A stretch of 64,000 nt of DNA from Drosophila miranda (Eukaryota; Arthropoda; Insecta; Diptera; Drosophilidae), in contig NC_046676.1 in NCBI RefSeq assembly GCF_003369915.1, positions 6,200,001 through 6,264,000 on the forward strand. The letters are read 5' to 3'. Both the position numbers and the translations under genes were made by a program. Within the stretch, counting starts at the first letter, position 1; each line of letters starts with the position of its first letter. Shown here piece by piece: positions 1 to 9,573 of the stretch. Below the pieces are notes generated by a model. That model was not told the origin of the DNA. It worked only from the letters and a program-made list of their open reading frames with translations, and ran no database searches.

Positions 1-118
1 TGATCAAGAATATATATACTTTATGGGGTCGGAAACGAATCCTTCTGGACGTTACACACATCCATTTTCACCACAAATCTAATATACCCCAATACTCATT
101 TTGAGTATCGGGTATAAA
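1..118 (-). mobile_element. DINE-1/INE-1 (Helitron-like) 5' end, cut by window edge
   Basis: The reverse complement begins with the DINE-1 start (TTTTTATACCCGATACTC) and runs through the conserved stretch ending TATATTCTTGATCA. It matches the heads of the copies at 27667 and 63811. The rest of the element lies left of the window. It abuts and appears to interrupt a LINE fragment that starts near 119. DINE-1 elements are non-autonomous Helitron relatives with no coding capacity. Confidence 0.85.
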
Positions 119-1330
119 AATGTGCCAAGAGCATTGTAAAAAATGTTTGTGCCTTTGATGACATCAGTGCACAAGTACAAAGCGGACCAATCAAAATCCC
201 TAATGAGGTTATTAAGCTTCGCAAACTCGGCTTTACGAAAGCAGCGGACACGTTCAGGTAATCTACTCGACCGATCCAATACAGTTGGTCCTATATCTAG
301 CGACACCTCGAAAGTAGGGTGGTAGGCGTCTTCAGGTATAGTGAGCGGAAGGGCTCGGGTTAACAACACTATGGTCGGATCCGATACAAAGCACAGATCA
401 AGCAATCGACCCAAGGAATTTTTCACATGGTTGACTTGAGACAGGGACAGGTCAAGCAAGCCGTCAACAAAGTCATGTCGTGACATGGGCACTAGGATAC
501 TAGACTCGTTTACCGAAGAACAAACAGTTCCTGGCAAGTTGAAGTCACCAAGAACTATCATACGATCTTTATCAGATAGCGAGGAAGAAACAGCGGTTAA
601 AGCGGACAAGTGCTGCTCATAAATTCAAATATCCGAAAAAGGTGGGATATACGAGCAAGTAATGAATATAGCGAAAGCGGGAAGAATCAGTTTTACACAC
701 AGGAATTCCAGTTCCTGTTGAACTTGGACTGTGAACTGTTCCGACGTGAAGTAAGAGTCCACTGCAATTAGAACCCCCCCTGCACGTCGAGACGAACGGT
801 CCTTTCTAAAAGTTGTGTACCGACCTGCCAAAACCTCGGAACTGAGAATGTCCGGCTTTAACCAGGTTTCAGTAAACACAATAACGTGGGAAGCAAATGC
901 AACACTATCCCGGAAAAGAATGCTGAGCTTACTACGCAAGCCTCTTACATTCTGATAGGTTACTAAAAGAGAAGTTAGTTTTTTGGAAAAGTGGAAGCAA
1001 GACGGGAAGTTGAGGAAGAGGAAGTTGAGGTTGAGGGTGGCACACTGGAAAGATTTGTAAGGGATATGGGGGGCCTATTCTTCTTCTTAGCCTTAAACTC
1101 CTTCACCACCAAATGCTCCGGCCAAAATTTGGCGGAGCAAATGGTGTCAAATTGAGTTGGGGAGATGCTTATCTTAAACGAGGCTATCTCCCTGGCATAA
1201 GAGAAGTTGAATTTCTCCACCTTTAAACCCACGGCTTTTATTTTGCTTTGAATGAAAGCAATTACATCATTAGATGTGAGGTCAGGGGCCAGCCGTGAGA
1301 CAAAAACTTGTCGTTTTGGTGGGTCGTTAT
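119..1330 (-). mobile_element. LINE fragment B: ORF1 end plus endonuclease (CR1/Jockey-like)
   Basis: On the minus strand, about 975-1325 encodes the C-terminal part of a LINE ORF1 (PPKRQVFVSRLAPDL near its start, then FWPEHLVVKEF). The part from about 960 down to 119 encodes an apurinic-like endonuclease: NVRGLRSKL, the catalytic-type TETWL, RAGGVLIAV, and the GDFN motif. The endonuclease frame is broken by an in-frame stop near 632. No reverse transcriptase follows, because the element is cut at 118 by DINE-1. Retaining ORF1 and EN of a CR1/Jockey-type element without RT marks it as a dead fragment. The clade is my judgement from motif style. Confidence 0.75.
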
Positions 1331-1849
1331 GCTGGCCAACTCCCGATATGCCTTAACGTATCCCGTGTTTCATTCCCTATTTGCTGCCACCGTTTCACTT
1401 GCTGGGAGATTAAACGCAAACATCTTAACCAACTCTTTCGGCACCAGGTATTTCATCCTGTAATCCGGGGGAAGTTCTCCTGCCATGTGATATAAGATAG
1501 GAACGGGAGTGCAGATTATCAGACCTAGCGACTTTCTGAGGTGATGGTTGCAGTGAGATTTGATTTTGGCCAAAGGCAGATTTGGACAGGTTGCAGAATG
1601 ACGAGCACGCGTACTGTACCCTACTTCTGACGAAGGCCTTGTTAAATATAAGCCCTCTCTTTGGGCTATTACCTTAGTGGTACAGTTTCTGTTCGACTCC
1701 GAGATGGCCAGATCAATGTGACCAGAGGCTGAGTTGTTTTCTGATCTCAACTCCTTGATGAATTGAGATGGGCTCTTGGAGGGCTCTATTAAATGTTAAA
1801 TGTTAATGTTAATCCTAATGTAGTTGCCTAACCCCGCCGTAGCCGTCCT
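1331..1849 (-). mobile_element. LINE fragment A, copy 1 (C-terminal RT region)
   Basis: This piece is nearly identical to 6954-7410 of the second copy (for example a shared stretch ending SETVAANRE) and carries the tail of a reverse transcriptase ORF. It lacks the catalytic RT core. The RT tail is joined near 1790-1849 directly to the start of the endonuclease ORF seen at 8336-8395 in copy 2, so a large internal deletion or rearrangement separates them. It stops right at the 5' side of the BolA2 leader near 1850, which places a LINE insertion immediately upstream of that gene. Confidence 0.8.
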
Positions 1850-1892
1850 CTCTGGGCTTGCAGAGTTTGCCTCGTTTAAAAATTCAACCAAA

Positions 1893-2161
1893 ATGAGTAA
1901 ATACAGCTCAAAGTATTTGGAGGACAAGCTTAAACAAGAGCTTGAAGCCAAGTACGTGAATGTGGTCGATGAATCAGACGGCTGCGGAGGAAAATTCAGC
2001 GTGATTATTGTATCGGAAGCATTCAAAGGCAAACACAGAAACAGAAACACAGATTAGTCAACACGACGCTGGCCGAAGAACTAAAAGAAATACACGCTTT
2101 CTCGCAAAAGTCATACACGCCCGAAGAGTGGGAGAAAGTGCAGCAACAGCAGCAACAATAA
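1893..2161 (+). pseudogene. CG33672: BolA-like protein (BolA2/CG33672 homologue), frameshifted
   Basis: The first frame reads MSKYSSKYLEDKLKQELEAK and continues with DESDGCGGKF, the BolA2 signature with the Cys used in Fe-S cluster binding with glutaredoxins, through EAFKGK at about 2031. The conserved remainder (HRLVNTTLAEELKEIHAF, then SYTPEEWEKV and a Gln run) continues in another frame to a stop at 2159-2161. Between them a few codons are replaced by an AAACACAG-like repeat that is one base out of frame, so the first frame stops at 2055-2057. In D. melanogaster I recall the BolA gene and mevalonate kinase being neighbours on one dicistronic transcript, and the same order is kept here, so this is the native locus and not a retrocopy. 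The divergence could be tolerated as a truncated protein, but the BolA fold would be lost. Confidence 0.7.
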
Positions 2162-2480
2162 GCCGTAACCTGTTGTCGTTCGTTTGTAGTTTGAATTTTT
2201 GCGTGCGATGATCGGATCCAGTATAGACGAAACCAGCCACCACCGAAAACAGTGAACAGTTGAACAAAGAAAGTGAAAGGGAAACAACAGACAACTGGAC
2301 CGGAGTGGAGTTTGGAGTTGCTAAATAAACTACGCAAATGATCCGCTAAATGCATACGTTACATAAAAAATCAATAAAAACTTAAGTACTCGACGTATAG
2401 ACACAACTTTTTGTACGCTCTCCATTACAATTTTAAATTGCTGATATACCGATAAAGACAACTCGCCGCAGAACAATACA
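2162..2480 (+). other. Intercistronic spacer between BolA2 and Mvk
   Basis: These 319 bases separate the two cistrons. The spacer contains AATAAA-like words (near 2325 and 2371) but no open frame or repeat that I can recognise. The arrangement matches a dicistronic transcript or two closely packed genes. Confidence 0.4.
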
Positions 2481-3613
2481 ATGCTCAAGTTCCAGGTCCA
2501 CTCTCCGGGCAAGGTCATTCTCCATGGGGAACACGCTGTTGTCTACAATAGGCCCGCCCTGGCAGCTGTGGTTGGGCTGGGCACCAATCTCCAGTTCCGC
2601 CAGGAGGCGGACAGCCAGGTAGCCAGCTTCCAGCTGGAGGCTCTCAACTGCACCCTGGAGATACAGCTTGCCGACTTTAATGCGTTTCTCGAAAACTTCC
2701 GCAGCAAGTATCCGGCGGACAGCACGGCCAAGCTGATGGAGGAGGTGCGAGGGGAAGTTTCCAAGCAACTGGAAAGAGCTGCCGGCAGCACAACAAAGCC
2801 GCATACCCAACGGGCGTTCATATCCATCTACTATTTGTTGGCGGGAGCTATACTCTCATCGCCAAAAGATCCCAAGCTGACTCTTCAAACCGGTTTCCAG
2901 GTGCAGGTAGACACCGAACTGAACGTGGGCGCCGGGTTGGGTAGTTCTGCTTCATTTGGAACCGCCTTGGCAGCCGCTTTTCTAATCTTGTCCGGTCACT
3001 TTGACCAGGAGAGCTACTTGCAGGAGGAAGGCTCTTATCTCGAGCTGGGCCTACGAATCGGAACGAGTCAATCATGGAACACCATCCGGGCTGGACAACA
3101 CAGTGTGCACCTACGGCGGCATGTTGCGCTATGTGAAAGGACAAGGATTTCAGTCCCTGCGCATACAGAAACCGCTCAAAATTCTGCTCGTTGACAGTCG
3201 CGTGAGCCGCAGTACGGCAGACATCGTGGCTAAGCGAAGCGATTTGGCAAGCCTGTGAGGAGCTGGTGACAGCAGCTGTCCCACTTTACGAGAGCTTCGG
3301 CAATGCTCAGGACGACAGTGCAAAGTTTGAAAAACTCGAACGCCTCTTCCAAATTAACAACGATCTTCTGAAGGCTATTGGTGTGTCGCACCCCAAACTG
3401 GAACAAATATTCACCATTGCGTTTAAGAGAGGCTTCTTCTCGAAGCTAACAGGCGCCGGAGCTGGTGGCTATGCAATTGTCCTGCTGCCAGAGAACTACG
3501 ATTGCAACGAAGTGTACTGGAAGCTTAAGGAGGAACTGGAGTCGGCGGGTTTTGGCGTTCATGTGACGACAGCTGGCGGCGTTGGATTACGTGTTAGCTC
3601 TTTGGATGATTGA
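2481..3613 (+). pseudogene. Mvk: Mevalonate kinase, broken by indels
   Basis: This would encode the GHMP-family kinase that phosphorylates mevalonate in the isoprenoid pathway. The ATP-binding and catalytic motifs are still readable: PGKVILHGEHAVVY at the N-terminus, NVGAGLGSSASFG (GHMP motif 2), HGTPSGLDNTVCTYGG with the catalytic Asp, and KLTGAGAGGYAIVLLP (motif 3). Three frames are needed to read it. The frame shifts near 3028, where about 5 bases seem lost just before the WAYESER stretch, and again near 3230, where roughly a dozen codons (the part equivalent to human VRNRLLKFPEIV) are missing between DIVAK and AIWQACEELV. No intron could fill these gaps. Length is 1133 bases, slightly short of the family. 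An AATAAA lies at 3676-3681 and the gene converges on spt4. Losses of 5 and about 30 bases are not typical homopolymer sequencing errors, so I call it a pseudogene. Confidence 0.75.
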
Positions 3614-3716
3614 TCCAACACTTGCTCCATTTTGTATTGCTATTGTTTGTATTCGTGGTTTTGTTATGACTTAAAAATAAAGATTTGCATTTGTATTTTG
3701 TACGGCCAAAAACTAT

Positions 3717-4205
3717 TTAGCGTTGACTCCTATCGCGGGATTTGTAGACAATACCCCGGTTCTTCATATCTCTTAAAGTTGATTGAGGTAAAGTTCCTGA
3801 TACGGATATAGCATAGATGCCGCGTGTAAATCGAGCTGCAATATACATACAATTTAAATTAAAAACTGTCTGTCAGTGCAGCACTCCATTGAGATTAATT
3901 TACCTAATCGCTGCCATTTCGCCACCCAGGAATCGGTGGGTGTTGTCAAAGCTATAAGCCCATCAAAATTGTTGCTGGTGTGGTCGTACACATTATCTTT
4001 GTTGCCTTTCATGCGCAAGAACTCTTCGCAGTTTTCGCAGCCGTCAGTCTCAAATTGATCAAAACTCTGAAAGACGCGATTGATGATTTGATGCGTGATT
4101 TGATGCAGAGTTGAGCAAGCAACCAAGTTAACCTACCTTCACCAAGGAACAAACCAGGCACGCCCGCAGACCCCTCAGATCCTTGGGTATCGCGTCAAAG
4201 GACAT
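3717..4205 (-). CDS. spt4: Transcription elongation factor SPT4
   Basis: Spt4 is the small zinc-finger subunit of DSIF (Spt4-Spt5), which controls promoter-proximal pausing and processivity of RNA polymerase II. Exons: 4137-4205, 3904-4066 and 3717-3835, all with GT-AG introns of about 70 bp; total 116 residues, the normal family size. The four zinc cysteines are present: RACLVCS in exon 1 and GCENCEEF in exon 2. The core SNNFDGLIALTTPTDSWVAKW and the C-terminal RGIYAISVSGTLPQ stretch are intact, ending in RDRSQR. It converges with Mvk (stops about 100 bp apart). A TATCGATA (DRE) about 300 bp upstream may be its promoter element. The gene has normal introns, so this locus is native. Confidence 0.92.
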
Positions 4206-4501
4206 CGTTTTTTTTTGTTTTTTTTTTTTTTTAGGGTTTAAGTTACCCTTGAGTAGCGTGGGATTATTTGGCCGACCGCCTTTTGAAGATGGAAATTGTA
4301 AATTTTTTGACTATTCAAAGAATAGAAGATGTTGGAGTACTGTTATAATTTTACATCAATTCCGTCGATGAACTCAATTAGTGTTTGGTACGCGCTGATG
4401 TTTTCTTTTTTAAAGAATTTTTAGATTATACTTTCTTAGAGATGGGAAGTTTTGCCTTGCTTTGTTGTACTTGGTACAATTAAAAATTACGTGCGAGTCG
4501 T

Positions 4502-4509
4502 TATCGATA
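4502..4509. promoter_or_regulatory. DRE (TATCGATA), likely spt4 promoter
   Basis: A perfect DRE/DREF site, common in Drosophila housekeeping promoters, lies 297 bp upstream of the spt4 start and about 50 bp outside the left end of the Harbinger transposon. A further TATCGC-type word follows at 4511. Assignment to spt4 is by position only. Confidence 0.4.
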
Positions 4510-4738
4510 CTATCGCATGCATTTTTGCGAGTGTGTGCCTATCAAATGCGTTACCACTAATAGGCTCTGCACACTGAGCCCATCCCGGGGGAATGGTGGG
4601 ATTTTTTGACAGATGTGAAACTCCGATTCACACTGCCACCATCCACCATCCACCATCCACCATCCGTCAAAAACAGCTGATGCCAATAACAAGTTCATTA
4701 AATTTGCGCGGAAGATTTATTAATTCTTGGTTCTTATA

Positions 4739-5560
4739 ATGGATGATGAAGATATAGCAATTATTTCGGCTGTGGTTCAACAGCAAAATATTTTCTTGCA
4801 CCAACTAATAATGTTGCTGTCAATGAATAATGATGATGACGATGATGAATTTAACATTGACGAGGATGAGATGACCCAGATGACTGCCATAAAAACACAA
4901 AAGCCAGGAAGATTATGGTCGTTTGTGAGTACTTCTACTAACTTCAACCATAGTTTAAAGTACAAGGACATATTTTATGGTTTTAGAAGCGGTTCGGGAC
5001 ATTTTGGGAGAAAGATGTACCAGAAAACAACGAACCTCTCCGAATGGAGAGGCCCTGCTTTGATATTTTAGTGAATCGGCTTGAAGTGCTGCGAAAGAAG
5101 GACACCAACTGCCGAGCTGCAATTCCTTTGGAAAAGCGCATCGCCATTGCGCTATACACTTTGGGCTCGTCCTCTGAGTACCGAACAGTTGGCAGGCTTT
5201 TCGGTGTAGCTCCAAACAGTGTGTGTAATATCCTGCACGAGTTTTGCAGAGCACTTATAGGTATGCAAATATCTTGCACAAAAATATGTATTTAGCAAGT
5301 TGGTTTAATGTCCTAAATTATTTAAATCCGATTCTTTTTAGATACAGATTTACATATGTAAATATCGGCTCTGCAGGAAGGTGCAATGACTCGATGATAT
5401 ACCAGAAGTCAAGCCTTGCAAAACATATCGAAGCATCGGCCTTACTCCAAGAGAAAGCCAAGGAAATAAGCGGAGTAAACGTCCCTGTAATGCTTATCGG
5501 GGGACTCGGCATTTAGGTTTTCTAAAAAGCTGATGAAACCTTAATAATAACCTCAATAAA
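4739..5560 (+). pseudogene. Harbinger (HARBI1-like) transposase remnant
   Basis: The open frame starts at 4739 with an acidic N-terminus (MDDEDIAIIS, then a DDDDDEFNIDEDE stretch). The family region follows in a second frame: ILVNRLEVLRKKDTN, AIPLEKRIAIALYTLGSS, EYRTVGRLFGVAPNSVCNI (a helix-turn-helix), ending FCRALI at about 5261. A GT...TTTTTAG segment at 5262-5341 may be an intron. The remainder reads YRFTYVNIGSAGRCNDSMIY and VPVMLIG, then shifts frame at about 5504 where one extra G precedes the DSAFRFSKKLMK-like stretch. The segment holding the first catalytic Asp is missing, so this copy cannot act as a transposase. Confidence 0.75.
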
Positions 5561-6069
5561 TTAATAAAACTTACTGTCGTTGTCCAATGTGCTCTGCTCC
5601 ATGTTGTTTGCACTCAAGATGCCAAATCAGCGAACTTCAGTTCAGCGCCCTGAATGTGACGGTCAACCGGCGGTAATCTGATATCTTGCACATGCCGCAA
5701 GATCAGCATTATCGCTTATGCCAAGTCGGCTTACCGACTGTAGCTTTGTAGCTCTAAGTACATATATTTTGTAGCTTTGCATTCTTTGGCAATTAAATAC
5801 TTTTGATTCAGCTTATGCCCCAGCTTGCTGGTGGCTCCTAGTTTTAGTTCTGTTCTTATAACGAAAGCTAACGCTTGTTAATAAACCTTGCTCCGGCAAC
5901 CAGCCGTAAACACTTTGAATTATTAATTCTATACCACTGTACCACAAGGCCAGTGATAAGAGAGACAGTTATCTCTCCAACATAATCTTCATAAAGGATT
6001 CTATACCACGGAACCCGCACGAGGACCACCGCATCAAGCAGCTAAGGCTACTTGGACATACGGACAACT

Positions 6070-6190
6070 TAATTTACACATGTGAATTTTTGCGTGGTCC
6101 GCGCAAATCTTCAATTTTCTGCTTCCATATGTCAATCAGCAGGCTCTCAAGCGCGGCACTCCATTTCACCCTGCCGCCTGCTGTTGTTCT
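6070..6190 (-). pseudogene. Myb/MADF-like ORF fragment of the Harbinger element
   Basis: The minus strand reads GGRVKWSAALESLLIDIW followed by KQKIEDLRGPRKNSH, which looks like the start of the Myb/SANT or MADF-type DNA-binding protein that autonomous Harbingers carry beside the transposase. I could not find a start codon in frame or the rest of the domain; only about 35 residues are recognisable. The orientation, opposite to the transposase, is usual for these elements. Confidence 0.5.
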
Positions 6191-6602
6191 CTTGTTTGCT
6201 GCATTGTGTAATAATATTATATATTATAAACAATAAAAAACAAATATATCTATTCAACGTACCACTGGAGGAGTTTTCTGGCACTAAATCCATTTTATTA
6301 ATAAGTTTTTCAAAAATTTGGTCTGCTGTCCTTCCGAGCTGTTCTGTTCTTGTTTTTGTTTTTTGTTAATTTTGTCACAATCATTGTTTACGTTTTCGCA
6401 ATGAATAACATTTTTCCATTGTGAATGAGTTATTCAGAGTTGCATTTGAAAACCATCGGCTAACTATCGCATAGAAACGTGCGGTTTAGGAACATCCAAA
6501 ATGGATGGTGGACTAACTGGGAAATTTTCGGAACGGCAAAACCTTACGGACCATCCCCGAAATGGATGGTGGATGGTCGTCAGTGTGAATAGCCTATAAG
6601 CA

Positions 6603-8960
6603 GTCTGTTGATTCTTTTAGTTTAGTTTAGTTTTATTTAGGAACCACGGCTTGGATGATGTTGAGGGGAAAAGCGAGCAGTAACCTCGGTGCTTGACGCT
6701 AAAAATTCTGTGTATTTCACGCATAGAGTCTTTAAGGTTACATTTAACCACTGTGTATTTCCCTCGTCTGTGGGCTTCTTTGGCTGCTGCGTCAACTGAA
6801 GTGTTCTGATGGATGTTAGCGTGTCCGGGAATGTAGTGAACCTCTACATTTCTTAGATGTTGATTTTGTTGAACCTTTTCTCTGATTTTGTAGGCGATAA
6901 AGCGTGCTTGTTAACCGCAGAACCATTGAAAAAATCTCAACTCTATCTATTATGCTGGCCAACTCCCGATATGCCTTAACGTATCCCGTGTTTCATTCCC
7001 TATTTGCTGCCACCGTTTCACTTGCTGGGAGATTAAACGCAAACAACTTAACCAACTCTTTCGGCACCAGGAATCTCATCCTGTAATCCGGGGGAAGTTC
7101 TCCTGCCATGTGATATAAGATAGGAACGGGAGTGCAGATTATCAGACCTAGCGACTTTCTGAGGTGATGGTTGCAGTGAGATTTGATTTTGGCCAAAGGC
7201 AGATTTGGACAGGTTGCAGAATGACGAGCACGCGTACTGTACCCTACTTCTGACGAAGGCCTTGTTAAATATAAGCCCTCTCTTAGGGCTATTACCTTAG
7301 TGGTACAGCTTCTGTTCGACTCCGAGATGGCCAAATCAATGTGACCAGAGGCTGAGTTGTTTGCTGAGATAGTCCTGCCTAGGTATTTGATCTGCTCTAC
7401 TTTTCTGATCTCAACTCCTTGATGTGAGATATCTAGCGCAGTTCTACGATTGTTGAAGTAAATCACTTTAGATTTCACCGGATTGATTGACAGATTTAGC
7501 CTATTGCATTTTCCTTCGATCTTATCTATACTGTCTTTCAGCACACGTTTCGCAACGGACACATCTTTATGAAAACAAACTATGAAAAAGTCATCAGCAT
7601 ACTGAAACAGAAAGCAGTTATGACTGTTAATATCTTGTTGTTCGGCTGTGTAAAGGTTGAAAAGGGTTGGGCTAAGACAGCTACCCTGGCTAACACCTCT
7701 GTTCACCTCTACCTCGCTTTTGCCCTTTATGATTCGTCTATTAAGAAAGCTGGTGATCCAAGCCGTGAGACTTGGATTGGACCGCATATCCCTCATCCTG
7801 TGCTCGAGTGTGTCCACTCTTACGCAGTCAAACGCTCTTTGTAGATCTAGACAAGCTGCGAAAACCAGACATCCCCTCGCTTTCAGTGCCAGAAACTTGT
7901 TGATAAGGTCGTTGATGCACAGCGCTGTGGACCTGTTTCTCCTGAAGGCATAGGACCTGACCGGCAGCAGGTCACAGTTTGCTATGTGCTCGACCAACTT
8001 CAACTTTATCAACCCCTCTATGGATTTAAAAAGCGTGTTAATCAAACAAATGGGCCTGTAGTTTTGGAAGGAGGTAGGGTCTGCATTCTTCTTGGGGATG
8101 GGTACCACCTTTATCCTGCGCCAGACTTCAGTGATGACGCCACTCAGCCATACCTTATTTATAATTTCAACAATTTCTTGTTTTTTCCCAATCGGGAGCT
8201 TTTGAAGCATCCTGAAAGAGATGCCACCAGGGCCTCTAGCCGAATTAGGGCTCCGAATAAGGGTTGCTCTTGAGGTTTAATGTTTTTATTCCTAAAATTT
8301 CCAAGTCGTTATCTATTTTTAAAATGATGAATTGAATGTAAATCCTAATGTAGATCCCTACCCCGCCGTAGCCGTCCTCTCTGGGCTTGCAGAAAAAGTT
8401 ATAATCCAAATATCTGAAGTCCGCGTTGTTCAGCAAACAGATCTCTGAGAAAATGGCCATACCTATTGCGTTGTTTTCTAGGAACATTGAGAGGAGCTGT
8501 TTGTTGTTGTTGTGTGTCAGACTTTGAATATTTAGCTGAAGAATCTTCATTGTTGGATGTTTTGGAAACTAACTGCCATCCCTTGCGCAATCTGACGCCT
8601 ATCTAGTTCTGCGTTGGAAGCATTGACAAATTCTCTAATTTCCTCAATAAATTGTTTCGCTATAGAATGACCTTTAATGATGTTATTTGGATCAAATCTT
8701 CCAGAGAAGACGCCACGGATGAAGATCTAACAAATTTCTCGCTCATTTGGAAGCAGTCTGCGCTTATCGAGTTCCTCCACTCTGCCATGTTGGCTGCTGC
8801 CTTGGCCGCCTCTGCATTCCGGGCGGCAGCCCTATTGGATTTGGTCACCTCCGCGAAAGACGTGACAGAATGAATTTCCCTGGCGGACTCTGAACTGTTA
8901 TTTAGGAGTTCAGGGGAGCGGTTAAATTGCCAAATAGGTCTGGAATGTCTTGAAATATAT
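6603..8960 (-). mobile_element. LINE A, copy 2 (EN start, RT, RNase H), internally deleted
   Basis: On the minus strand the order is an ORF1 tail (about 8600-8850, rich in Ala), the endonuclease start (MKILQLNIQSLTHNN from 8550), an abrupt junction near 8240-8275, then a long reverse transcriptase frame (8210 to 6993). The RT has NYRPICLINTLFKS, the FQYADD catalytic box (YADD at 7590-7601) and GVSQGSCLSPTLFN. An RNase H tail is recognisable near 6760-6830 (HYIPGHANIH, then DAAAKEAHRR). RNase H suggests an I/LOA-type clade. Most of the endonuclease is lost and the RNase H part is out of frame. The 3' end carries a (TAAAC)-like tail at about 6620-6640, adjoining the Harbinger right end. Confidence 0.8.
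6993..8210 (-). CDS. LINE A reverse transcriptase frame (partial)
   Basis: An uninterrupted 405-residue frame covers RT motifs from KVVPIPKKNADP through the palm (ACLDLQRAFDCVRVDTLEHR, then FQYADDFFIV) to the post-RT region ending SETVAANRE. This long an open RT in a deleted element suggests a fairly recent insertion. The start Met is arbitrary because the true N-terminus lies in the deleted endonuclease. The product would be non-mobile on its own. Confidence 0.7.
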   Translation of the reverse strand: MLQKLPIGKKQEIVEIINKVWLSGVITEVWRRIKVVPIPKKNADPTSFQNYRPICLINTLFKSIEGLIKLKLVEHIANCDLLPVRSYAFRRNRSTALCINDLINKFLALKARGCLVFAACLDLQRAFDCVRVDTLEHRMRDMRSNPSLTAWITSFLNRRIIKGKSEVEVNRGVSQGSCLSPTLFNLYTAEQQDINSHNCFLFQYADDFFIVCFHKDVSVAKRVLKDSIDKIEGKCNRLNLSINPVKSKVIYFNNRRTALDISHQGVEIRKVEQIKYLGRTISANNSASGHIDLAISESNRSCTTKVIALREGLYLTRPSSEVGYSTRARHSATCPNLPLAKIKSHCNHHLRKSLGLIICTPVPILYHMAGELPPDYRMRFLVPKELVKLFAFNLPASETVAANRE

Positions 8961-9197
8961 TAATTATTTTTCTTCCGCAAACAATGTTAGGTACGCGCCA
9001 TACCAGTGTTGAACAACGTATCGTATCTTACTTTTTAATTGAATTAATTAACTTATATTCCGCAGTTGAAATGGTAGTGCTTTGATAAATTACGCGAAAG
9101 CTGATTGCTGCTGGTGGCAGTTTCTAAATAGCACAATCCCATATCGATGCAGGAATAAAATATCGTTGCAAAATATCGATGCAGGAATAAAAAATCG
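8961..9197. repeat. Intergenic, with a short tandem of DRE-like units
   Basis: Nothing coding is visible. At 9141-9206 a unit of about 34 bp (ATATCGATGCAGGAATAAAA, then TATCGTTGCAAA) occurs twice and part of it a third time. Each unit contains an ATCGAT word, so the tandem multiplies DRE-like sites just upstream of the next ORF. Confidence 0.5.
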
Positions 9198-9467
9198 TTG
9201 CAAAGTATCGATTCAATAACGAAACAACTGTTCCCACCTACTTTGTTAGGTTTAAGAACAGCTGATTGCACGTCAACTGTTATTACAATTGTTGACTTAA
9301 AAAGTGGAATTTACGATAAACAAGCAGCCGGCGAATATGCTCGCCACATAGCAATGAACTTGAGCCCTGAATCCTCTGATTTCAATCAATTTATTAAAAG
9401 CAAACTTTACCGGACCAGCGGAAAATGTGGTGGGAATCATTGGACTCTATTTGAAGTGGTCGAATAA
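9198..9467 (+). CDS. Hypothetical 89-residue protein
   Basis: An ATG at 9198 opens an 89-residue frame ending in LFEVVE. The C-terminal two thirds (from about VDLKSGIYDKQAAGEYARH to SGKCGGNHWTLFEVVE) has the composition and texture of a folded domain, while the N-terminus looks less protein-like, so an upstream exon or a truncated gene is possible. It ends only about 107 bp before the TMEM183-like start on the same strand, so the two could share a promoter or transcript. I do not recognise the family. Upstream sequence is LINE, so truncation by the insertion is conceivable. Confidence 0.4.
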   Translation: MQSIDSITKQLFPPTLLGLRTADCTSTVITIVDLKSGIYDKQAAGEYARHIAMNLSPESSDFNQFIKSKLYRTSGKCGGNHWTLFEVVE

Positions 9468-9573
9468 ATAATTCTGCCTTATTCTTCCATTAGCGATATA
9501 TGCGCGCCATTCGGAGGTATATGTCCAGGTGAAGCCGACTCCAACACCTCGAGTCAGTGCACCAGCACCAGCC

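Larger units (their letters stand above)
4561..6596 (+). mobile_element. PIF/Harbinger DNA transposon, decayed, with intact ends
   Basis: The left end (4561-4577, TAGGCTCTGCACACTGA) and right end (6580-6596) are 17-bp inverted repeats matching at 14 positions. Both are flanked by TAA (4558-4560 and 6597-6599), the TWA target duplication expected for PIF/Harbinger. Inside each end lie short CCATCCA-type arrays in inverted orientation (4639-4670 and 6550-6578), probable subterminal transposase binding sites. The body holds a broken transposase on the plus strand and, on the minus strand, part of a Myb/MADF-like protein, the two-gene layout known for this superfamily. The element sits between spt4 and a LINE, very close to that LINE's 3' tail. 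Confidence 0.85.

Noticed and set aside
1893-3613. Processed retrocopy of BolA2-Mvk
   Set aside because: The adjoining spt4 keeps introns, gene order matches the expected native locus, and no poly-A tract or target duplication is seen.
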